From: CADCVT01 sp035940955 | Lineage (GTDB): Bacteria; Actinomycetota; Thermoleophilia; Solirubrobacterales; Solirubrobacteraceae | Assembly: GCA_035940955.1 (NCBI GenBank) | Contig: DASZEJ010000056.1 | Span: 1-34,504, forward strand | Reading direction: 5' to 3' | DNA: 34,504 nucleotides | In this document: piece after piece, positions 28,388 through 34,504 of the stretch | How the letters are laid out: each line of letters starts with the position of its first letter | Position numbering within the stretch: the first letter of the stretch is position 1 | The notes under the pieces: model-generated | Databases searched by the model: none | Told to the model about the DNA's origin: nothing | The model's input: only the letters and a program-made list of their open reading frames with translations | Position numbers and translations under genes: made by a program

Positions 28388-29941
28388 ATGATGGCCATAC
28401 CGGTGTTCCACCCCGCCCGGAGATCCCTCGCCGCAGCCGCGGCGCTCGCAGTCGCGTTCGCCCTGACGCCGGCCGCCGCCGCGCCCGCGCAGGCGGCGAG
28501 CTGGACGTGCGAGGGCAGCGCCGTGCGCGGCACGGTGCTCGGCGCGGCGACGATCGAGCCGCTGACCGCCAACAAGGGGCAGGAGACCTGCAAGCCGGCG
28601 CGCGCCGGGCTGACCGGCCTGACCGCGTCGCTGCCGCTCCCGATCGGCCTCAGCGCGCTGGGTGCCGAGACGACGGTCGAGAACGCCGACCAGCCCGCCG
28701 ACCGCCAGCGCGTCACCGCGTTCGGCGGGATCACCGACCTGCGCGTGCGGGCGCTGCCCGAGCTGCCGCTGCGCATCCCGGTCCCCGACCTCAGCGCCGT
28801 GCCGGCGGTCAGCACCCCGCTCGGCACGATCGACCTCAAGCCCGCGGTCGCCGCGCTGCTGCCCGACGGCCGGCTGCCCAACGCGGACATCGTCAGCATC
28901 CAGGCGCTCACCGCCCGCGCCGCCGGCCGGTGCGCCGACGGGCGCGCCGAGCTGACCGGCGAGTCGCGCGTGGCAGGCCTGAGCGTGCTGGGGCAGGAGC
29001 TTCCGGTCAACCAGGTCGTCGAGCGCACGGTCTCGCTGGTCGACAGCCAGTCGATCGACCCGTCCGACGCGAACCTCGACAACCTCCAGCTGGCGCCCGG
29101 CGTCGTCCTCACGAACCCGATCAAGGCGCAGCTGCAGCAGGTGCTCGACGCGCTGCCCGACATCGTGATCCCCGCGACGCTCGCGACGGTGAAGATCACC
29201 CCCGGGCAGCAGATCCGCTCCGGCGACCGGCTCACCCAGCGCGCCCTGCAGGTGCAGGTGTCGCTGCTCGGCCAGCAGCTCGTCGACCTCGTGATCGGCG
29301 AGGCGTCGGTCGGGACGAGCGGCGGCGTCGTCTGCGGCCAGACCGCCGCGGAGTCCGCGCTCGCCTGCACGACGCGGCGGCTCGTGCTCGTCGACGTGAT
29401 CCCGGGGCGCCGGCGCGTGCGGCTGCTCGGCTACGCCGACAACCGCTACGTCGGGCGCCGGGTCGGCATCTACTTCATGGCCAACGGCCGCCGCGTCGCG
29501 CGCCCGCTTGTGCGCCGCGACGGCTCGTTCCGCGCGACCGCGCCGATGCCGGCACGGCGATTGCGAGCGACGAACCGCGCCCGCTACCAGGCGCGGATCG
29601 GGCGCGAGCGCTCGCTGCGACTCAAGCTCATGCGCCGGATGCAGGTGCTCGGCGTGCGCACGAGTGGGCGCCGGGTGACGATCGCCGGCCGCGTCGTCCC
29701 GCCGCTGGGGCGCCCGATCCGGGCGATCGAGGTCCGCCGGCGCGTGTCGTGCAGCCGCTGGCAGGTCGTCAAGCGCATCCGGCCGACGCGCACGGGGCAC
29801 TTCCGCACGACGATCGCCGGCCCGCCGCGCAGCCTGTCCGCGACGTACCGGTTCGCGACGCGGGTGCGCTCGAGCGCGCGCGGCAAGAGCCGCAAGACGT
29901 TCGAGACGTTCACGCTGCCGCGGTTCGTCGACCTCGGGTAG
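28388..29941 (+). CDS. Secreted choice-of-anchor-like protein
   Basis: A 517-residue exported protein. The signal peptide ends near residue 37 (AAAAPAQAA). The following region (SWTCEGSAVRGTVLG, then LVDSQSIDPS and SVGTSGGVVCG) resembles actinobacterial choice-of-anchor P-type proteins; cysteines occur in pairs (WTCEG with ETCKP, RCADG, VVCGQ with LACTT). Residues about 360-517 form a basic beta-rich domain with paired strands (VRLLGYADNRYVGRRVGIYF, then AIEVRRRVSCSRWQVVK), likely cell-wall binding. AAGGGGAG (28373-28380) lies seven bases before ATG at 28388. It is possibly a surface component; function is unknown. Confidence 0.7.
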   Translation: MMAIPVFHPARRSLAAAAALAVAFALTPAAAAPAQAASWTCEGSAVRGTVLGAATIEPLTANKGQETCKPARAGLTGLTASLPLPIGLSALGAETTVENADQPADRQRVTAFGGITDLRVRALPELPLRIPVPDLSAVPAVSTPLGTIDLKPAVAALLPDGRLPNADIVSIQALTARAAGRCADGRAELTGESRVAGLSVLGQELPVNQVVERTVSLVDSQSIDPSDANLDNLQLAPGVVLTNPIKAQLQQVLDALPDIVIPATLATVKITPGQQIRSGDRLTQRALQVQVSLLGQQLVDLVIGEASVGTSGGVVCGQTAAESALACTTRRLVLVDVIPGRRRVRLLGYADNRYVGRRVGIYFMANGRRVARPLVRRDGSFRATAPMPARRLRATNRARYQARIGRERSLRLKLMRRMQVLGVRTSGRRVTIAGRVVPPLGRPIRAIEVRRRVSCSRWQVVKRIRPTRTGHFRTTIAGPPRSLSATYRFATRVRSSARGKSRKTFETFTLPRFVDLG

Positions 29942-29955
29942 CGGCCGCCCGGGCC

Positions 29956-29961
29956 TAGACT
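29956..29961 (+). promoter_or_regulatory. -10 box TAGACT of the MnmA fusion gene
   Basis: TAGACT followed by exactly seven bases and GTG at 29969. Confidence 0.6.
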
Positions 29962-29968
29962 CGTCCGG

Positions 29969-31387
29969 GTGGACGAGCGCTTCGAGGACCACCTGCGCCA
30001 CCCGCGCGGCCACGGGCTCGACCCGGCGGGCGCCCACCACGGCGCCGCGGGCGGCGCGCCCTGCGGCGACCTCGTCCGGATCGCGCTGCGCGTCGACGGC
30101 GACCGGGTCGCCGAGGCCGGCTTCGAGGCGAGCGGCTGCGGGGCGGCGGTCGCGGCGGCGAGCGCGGCCGTCGAGCTGGCCGGCGGAGCGTCGATCCTCG
30201 ACGCGGCACGTATCGGCCCGGCGGAGGTCGCCGCCGAGCTGGGCGGCCTGAGCCCCGGCAAGCTCCACGCGGCCGACCTCGCCGCCGACGCGCTCGCGGT
30301 CGCGCTGGGGAAGGCGGCCGCGGCGGACGCGGAGCCGCGCGACTCCGCCGACCGCGTCCTCGTCGCCATGTCCGGCGGCGTCGACTCCGCCGTCGCCGCA
30401 CTGCTCTGCGCGCGCTCCGGCGCCGACGTCGTCGCCGTCACCGTCGAGCTGTGGCGCGACGCGGAGAACGACGCCGAGCGCAGCTGCTGCTCGGCCAGCG
30501 CCGTCCGCGCCGCGCGCGCGGTCGCCCACCGCCTCGGCCTCCCGCACCTCACGCTCGACGTGCGCGACGCGTTCCGCGCCGGCGTCGTCGACCCGTACCT
30601 CGCCGACCACGCCGCCGGCCTGACGCCGAACCCCTGCATCCGCTGCAACGGTGGCGTCCGCCTCGACGCGATGCTCGCCCTCGGCGACCGCATCGGGGCG
30701 CGCAGCCTCGCCACCGGCCACTACGCGCGCGTCGGCGCCGACGGCCTGCTGCGCCCCGCCGCCGACGAGGCGAAGGACCAGACGTACATGCTCGCCGGCA
30801 TCGCGCCCGCCACGCTCGCCCGCCTGCACTTCCCCGTGGGCGAGCTGCGCAAGCCGCAGGTCCGCGCGCTCGCCGAGGAGGCCGGGATCGCCGTCGCCAG
30901 GCGGCCCGACTCGCAGGACCTCTGCTTCCTGGCCGGCACGGGCCGCGCCGCGTTCCTCGCGAGGCACGGTGGCGTCCGCGACCGCCCGGGGCCGATCGTC
31001 GACGCCGCCGGCCGCCAGCTCGGCCGCCACCGCGGCCACCACCACTTCACGGTCGGCCAGCGCCGCGGGCTCGGCGTCGGCGGGGGGACCGGCGAGCCGC
31101 TCTACGTCCTCGCCACCGACCCGCGGGCGAACACCGTCACGGTCGGCCCGCGCGACGCGCTCGCGACGGCGCGCGTCCCCGTCCGCGGCGTGCGCCTGCA
31201 CCGCGCCGAGGACGACGTCGCGCGCGTGAAGCTCCGCTACCGCTCGCGCGCGGTCGGCTGCCGGCTGAACGGCGACGAGGTCGAGCTGCTCGAGCCGTTC
31301 GCCGGCGCCGCGCCCGGCCAGACCGCCGTCTTCCTCGGCGCCGACGACGCCGTGATCGGCGTCGGTACGATCGCCGCCCCCGCCTAG
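29969..31387 (+). CDS. mnmA: IscU/NifU-like scaffold fused to tRNA 2-thiouridylase MnmA
   Basis: A 472-residue fusion. Residues 1-115 form an IscU/NifU_N-like domain: FEDHLRHPRGHG, PCGDLVRIALRVDGDRV with Cys32, FEASGCGAAVAAAS with Cys57, and SPGKLHAADLAADAL with His100 where IscU has its third Cys. Residues about 127-472 are MnmA, which makes the 2-thiouridine of tRNA position 34: P-loop SGGVDS (135-140), CCSASAVRAAR (Cys173, 174), TPNPCIRCNGGVRLD (Cys223, 226) and DSQDLCFLAG (Cys319). The Cys223-X2-Cys226...Cys319 set fits an iron-sulfur-type MnmA, which gives the fused scaffold a purpose. TAGACT lies seven bases upstream. Ten bases separate it from alaS. Confidence 0.93.
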   Translation: MDERFEDHLRHPRGHGLDPAGAHHGAAGGAPCGDLVRIALRVDGDRVAEAGFEASGCGAAVAAASAAVELAGGASILDAARIGPAEVAAELGGLSPGKLHAADLAADALAVALGKAAAADAEPRDSADRVLVAMSGGVDSAVAALLCARSGADVVAVTVELWRDAENDAERSCCSASAVRAARAVAHRLGLPHLTLDVRDAFRAGVVDPYLADHAAGLTPNPCIRCNGGVRLDAMLALGDRIGARSLATGHYARVGADGLLRPAADEAKDQTYMLAGIAPATLARLHFPVGELRKPQVRALAEEAGIAVARRPDSQDLCFLAGTGRAAFLARHGGVRDRPGPIVDAAGRQLGRHRGHHHFTVGQRRGLGVGGGTGEPLYVLATDPRANTVTVGPRDALATARVPVRGVRLHRAEDDVARVKLRYRSRAVGCRLNGDEVELLEPFAGAAPGQTAVFLGADDAVIGVGTIAAPA

Positions 31388-31390
31388 ACT
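31385..31390 (+). promoter_or_regulatory. -10 box TAGACT of alaS, formed with the mnmA stop codon
   Basis: TAG (31385-31387) is the mnmA stop codon and the first half of TAGACT, which ends exactly seven bases before the alaS ATG at 31398. Confidence 0.6.
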
Positions 31391-31397
31391 CCGGACG

Positions 31398-34016
31398 ATG
31401 ACGTCCGACGAGATCCGCGAGGCCTTCCTCGGCTTCTTCGAGCAGCGCGATCACAGGCGGCTGCCGTCGGCGTCGCTCGTCCCCGCCGAGTACGACCCGT
31501 CCGTGCTGCTCACGACCGCGGGGATGCACCCGCTCAAGCCCTACTTCATGGGCCAGGAGCGCCCGCCGCACCACCGCCTGACGAGCTGCCAGAAGGTCTT
31601 CCGCACGACCGACGTCGAGAACGTCGGCAACACCACCCGGCACCTGACGTTCTTCGAGATGCTCGGCAACTTCTCGATCGGCGACTACTTCAAGCAGGCG
31701 GCGGTCGAGTTCGCGTGGCAGTTCTCGCTGGAGGTCCTCGGGTTCGAACCCGCCGACCTGTGGGCGACGGTCTTCGAGGGCGACGAGGAGCTCGGGCTCG
31801 GGCCGGACGAGGAGGCGATCGAGGCGTGGCTGTCGGTCGGCGTCCCGCGCGAGCGGATCGTCCTGTGCCCGCGGTCGGAGAACTTCTGGCAGGCCGGGCC
31901 GACCGGCCCGTGCGGCCCGTGCTCGGAGCTCTACTTCGACCGCGGCCTGGAGTGGGGGAGGCCCGACGACCTGCCGGGCGGCGAGAACGAGCGCTTCCTG
32001 GAGTACTGGAACCTCGTCTTCATGCAGTTCAACCAGGACCCGGTCAACACGCTCACGCCGCTGCCGGCGCAGAACATCGACACCGGGCTCGGGCTCAACC
32101 GCATGGCGATCCTCAAGCAGGGCGTCGGCACGGTGTTCGAGACCGACCAGTTCGCGCCGCTCGTCGAGCTGGGGCGCGAGCTGGCGACGGAGGAGCCGAG
32201 CGACCGGTCGCTGCGCATCCTCGCCGACCACTCGCGGGCGATGACGTTCCTCGTCGCGGACGGGGTCGTGCCGTCGAATGAGAGCCGCGGCTACATCCTG
32301 CGGCGCGTGATGCGCCGGGCGATCCTGCACGGGCGGCGGCTGGGGATGCAGCCCGGCTTCCTGAGCCGCTACCGGGAGCGTGTCACGGAGCTGATGGGCG
32401 GCGCCTACCCCGAGCTCGCCGAGCGCGGCTTCGAGATCGACATGTGGCTGCGCAACGAGGAGGGCGGCTTCGGCCACACGCTCGAGCAGGGCACCCGGCT
32501 GCTCGACGAGCTCATCGCGCGGGCGCGCGAGCGCGGGGACGAGGGGATCTCGTCCGACGACGCGTTCCGCCTGCACGACACGTTCGGGTTCCCGATCGAC
32601 CTGACGCTCGAGCTCGTCGCCGAGCACGGGCTCGGGGTCGACGAGGCGGGGTTCGAGGCGCTCATGGAGCAGCAGCGCGCGCGGTCGGCCGTCGCGCGCA
32701 CCGGCCCGGGCGCCGCGGACGAGCTGCGCACGCGCGCGCTCGAGCTGGCGCGCGGCGCGGGCTTCGCGACCGAGTTCACCGGCTACGAGACGCTCGAGCA
32801 GCACACGACGGTCGGGGCGGCCGAGCAGGTCGACGGCCGGGTGCTCGTGAAGCTCGCCGAGTCGCCGTTCTACGCGACGGGCGGCGGGCAGATCGCGGAC
32901 TCGGGCGTCGTGCAGTGCGAGTCCGGCGAGTGCCGCGCGCGCGTCGCGGACGTGCTGCGCCTGGGCGACGACCAGGCCGTCGTGCTGGAGGTCGAGCAGG
33001 GCGCGCTGGAGCCCGGCGAGCGGGTCGTCGCGCGCGTGTCGCCGGAGGTCCGCCACGCGACCGAGTGCAACCACACCGCGACGCACCTGCTCCACGCGGC
33101 GCTGCGCGAGCGGCTCGGGCCGCACGTCCGGCAGGCGGGCTCGTACGTCGGCCCCGACAAGCTGCGCTTCGACTTCACCCACGGCGAGGCGCTGTCCGAC
33201 GAGGACGTCGCCTGGGTCGAGGACCGCGTCAACGCCGAGATCCTCGCCAACCACCGGGTGCGCGCGCTGACCATGCCGCTCGAGGAGGCGCGCCGGCTCG
33301 GCGCGATGGCGCTGTTCGGCGAGAAGTACGGGGACGTCGTCCGGGTCGTGCAGATCGGCGACGGCTCGTTCTCGCGCGAGCTGTGCGGCGGGACGCACGT
33401 GCGCTCGACGGCCGAGATCGGGGTGTTCAAGCTGACCGGCGAGTCGTCGTCGGCGGCGAACGTGCGGCGGATCGAGGCGCTGACCGGGCCGGAGGCGGTC
33501 GCGCTGCTGCGCCGCCACGACGGGGTGCTGCGCGAGGCGGCGACGCTCGTGCGCAAGCGGCCCGAGGAGGTGTCGTCCGCGGTCGCCGAGCTGCAGGTGC
33601 GGGCCAAGGCGGCGCGCAGGGCGGAGGCGGCCCCGGCGGTCGACGCGGCGGCGCTGGCCGAGCGCGCGGCGACGGTCGACGGCGCCCGCGTCCTCGCCGA
33701 GCAGCTCCCGCCCACGGACCCGAAGTCGCTCCCCGACCTGGCCGACCGCGTGAAGGGCAAGCTCGGCGACTCGGCGATCGTGCTGGGGACCGCGACCGAG
33801 GGCCGCGTGGCGCTCGTCGTCGCGGTGTCGCCCGCGCTCGTCGAGCGGGGCGTGAAGGCGGGCCAGATCGTCAAGACGGCCGCCCAGGTCGTCGGGGGCG
33901 GGGGAGGAGGGCGCGACACGATGGCCCAGGCCGGCGGCCGCGACCCCTCGAAGCTGCCCGAGGCGCTCGACGCGGCGCGCGAGGCGATCGCGGCGGCGCT
34001 CGGCTCGGCGGCATGA
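31398..34016 (+). CDS. alaS: Alanyl-tRNA synthetase
   Basis: An 872-residue class II synthetase, normal length, charging tRNA-Ala. The catalytic core is at the N-terminus (TTAGMHPLKPYFMGQERPPH, then TDVENVGNTTRHLTFFEM-LGNFS). The editing domain has the HTATH motif (His559, His563) and CGGTHV (Cys663, His667), which bind zinc and remove misacylated Ser or Gly. The C-terminal C-Ala region ends with GGGGGGRDTMAQAGG. Start supported by TAGACT-N7-ATG. It follows mnmA and precedes ruvX, a common gene order. Confidence 0.97.
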   Translation: MTSDEIREAFLGFFEQRDHRRLPSASLVPAEYDPSVLLTTAGMHPLKPYFMGQERPPHHRLTSCQKVFRTTDVENVGNTTRHLTFFEMLGNFSIGDYFKQAAVEFAWQFSLEVLGFEPADLWATVFEGDEELGLGPDEEAIEAWLSVGVPRERIVLCPRSENFWQAGPTGPCGPCSELYFDRGLEWGRPDDLPGGENERFLEYWNLVFMQFNQDPVNTLTPLPAQNIDTGLGLNRMAILKQGVGTVFETDQFAPLVELGRELATEEPSDRSLRILADHSRAMTFLVADGVVPSNESRGYILRRVMRRAILHGRRLGMQPGFLSRYRERVTELMGGAYPELAERGFEIDMWLRNEEGGFGHTLEQGTRLLDELIARARERGDEGISSDDAFRLHDTFGFPIDLTLELVAEHGLGVDEAGFEALMEQQRARSAVARTGPGAADELRTRALELARGAGFATEFTGYETLEQHTTVGAAEQVDGRVLVKLAESPFYATGGGQIADSGVVQCESGECRARVADVLRLGDDQAVVLEVEQGALEPGERVVARVSPEVRHATECNHTATHLLHAALRERLGPHVRQAGSYVGPDKLRFDFTHGEALSDEDVAWVEDRVNAEILANHRVRALTMPLEEARRLGAMALFGEKYGDVVRVVQIGDGSFSRELCGGTHVRSTAEIGVFKLTGESSSAANVRRIEALTGPEAVALLRRHDGVLREAATLVRKRPEEVSSAVAELQVRAKAARRAEAAPAVDAAALAERAATVDGARVLAEQLPPTDPKSLPDLADRVKGKLGDSAIVLGTATEGRVALVVAVSPALVERGVKAGQIVKTAAQVVGGGGGGRDTMAQAGGRDPSKLPEALDAAREAIAAALGSAA

Positions 34017-34065
34017 GCCTCGGCCGGCCGGCCGTCGCCCGCGCCCGCGCGCTTCGCCGCGCGCC

Positions 34066-34470
34066 GTGACCCGCGTCCTCGCGCTCGACTACGGGAGCGC
34101 GCGCTGCGGCTGCGCGCTGAGCGACCCGACCGGCACCCTGGCGACGCCGATCGAGCCGGTCGAGCGGCCGAGGACGCGGAAGGGGATGGCGCGGGTGGCC
34201 GGGCTGGTGCGCGCGCACGCGGTGTCGCGCGTGGTGGTCGGGCTCCCGCTCGGGCTGAGCGGGCGCGACACGCCGCAGACGGCGGAGGCGCGCGCGTTCG
34301 CGGAGCGGCTCGCCGAGCGGCTGGGCGACGAGGTCCCGGTGGAGCTGTACGACGAGCGCTTCACGACCCGCATCGCCCAGAGATCCGGTGGATCCGACGC
34401 GTCCGAGGACTCGCGGGCGGCCGCGGTGCTGCTGGAGGACTGGCTCGCCGCGCGGGCCCGCGGCGGGTAG
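34066..34470 (+). CDS. ruvX: RuvX/YqgF Holliday junction resolvase-like RNase
   Basis: A 134-residue protein of normal length, with an RNase H-like fold: RVLALDYGSARCGCALSDPT (first acidic Asp8), then VSRVVVGLPLGLSGRD, VPVELYDERFTT (Glu at the second position) and DSRAAAVLLEDWL (final Asp). Homologues process the 5' end of pre-16S rRNA; the exact role of the actinobacterial form is not settled. GTG at 34066 is 49 bases after alaS. Its TAG stop appears to be part of the next gene's -10 box. Confidence 0.93.
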   Translation: MTRVLALDYGSARCGCALSDPTGTLATPIEPVERPRTRKGMARVAGLVRAHAVSRVVVGLPLGLSGRDTPQTAEARAFAERLAERLGDEVPVELYDERFTTRIAQRSGGSDASEDSRAAAVLLEDWLAARARGG

Positions 34471-34473
34471 CCT
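34468..34473 (+). promoter_or_regulatory. -10 box TAGCCT of the following gene
   Basis: TAG of TAGCCT is the ruvX stop codon; six bases then ATG at 34480. Confidence 0.45.
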
Positions 34474-34479
34474 GGGAGC

Positions 34480-34504
34480 ATGGCGCTCCACCGGCGCAGC
34501 GACC
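34480..34504 (+). CDS. Start of a further gene, cut by the window end
   Basis: Only MALHRRSD is visible. By the common alaS-ruvX-mltG order it could begin the endolytic transglycosylase MltG (YceG), but the eight residues do not show it. Confidence 0.4.

Overview
This is a very GC-rich chromosomal segment with dense gene packing, GTG starts and many TANNNT boxes placed 6-8 bases before a start codon, the usual sign of leaderless transcripts. It fits a high-GC actinobacterium. The secreted repeat proteins, the mnmA-alaS-ruvX order and an IscU-like domain fused to MnmA point to Thermoleophilia (Solirubrobacter/Conexibacter-like). That placement is an inference, because no rRNA is present.

Positions 1-7220 are chromosomal. 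After a secreted protein (minus strand) comes a cluster that looks like one regulon: an enoyl-CoA hydratase-fold protein, a divergent SnoaL-like protein, an alpha/beta hydrolase, a saccharopine-dehydrogenase-like reductase and a TetR regulator. Four near-identical 17-bp palindromes (896, 2448, 2495, 4581) sit on the promoters of these units, so the TetR protein probably controls all of them and itself. Next is a two-gene unit of an uncharacterised 209-residue protein and a radical SAM enzyme with a twitch/SPASM-like cysteine set, a candidate peptide or protein modification pair.

Positions 7230-15200 are an integrated island (about 8 kb) in the 3' half of a tRNA-Met(CAT) gene. The intact tRNA is at the right end next to a tyrosine integrase. 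A decayed copy of the tRNA 3' half plus flank is at the left end, and a third 3'-half copy at 9972-10015 suggests two elements in tandem. The left element carries a Fic-domain protein and a small protein behind a palindrome-controlled promoter. The right one carries a small unknown protein, a 459-residue protein with a HEPN-like RNVVH-type motif, a highly structured non-coding stretch, a frameshifted replication-relaxation-like gene, an excisionase-like HTH protein and the integrase.

Positions 15240-34504 are chromosomal again: a CHRD-domain secreted protein, HrpA helicase with a STAS protein, an M29-like aminopeptidase, an LVIVD-repeat secreted protein whose start and stop both overlap its neighbours, a cytochrome P450, glutamate formiminotransferase, a small membrane protein, an MBL-fold hydrolase, aspS, a membrane-anchored thioredoxin-fold protein, a choice-of-anchor-like secreted protein, the IscU-MnmA fusion, alaS, ruvX and the first codons of another gene. 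Translation and tRNA modification genes dominate the right end.
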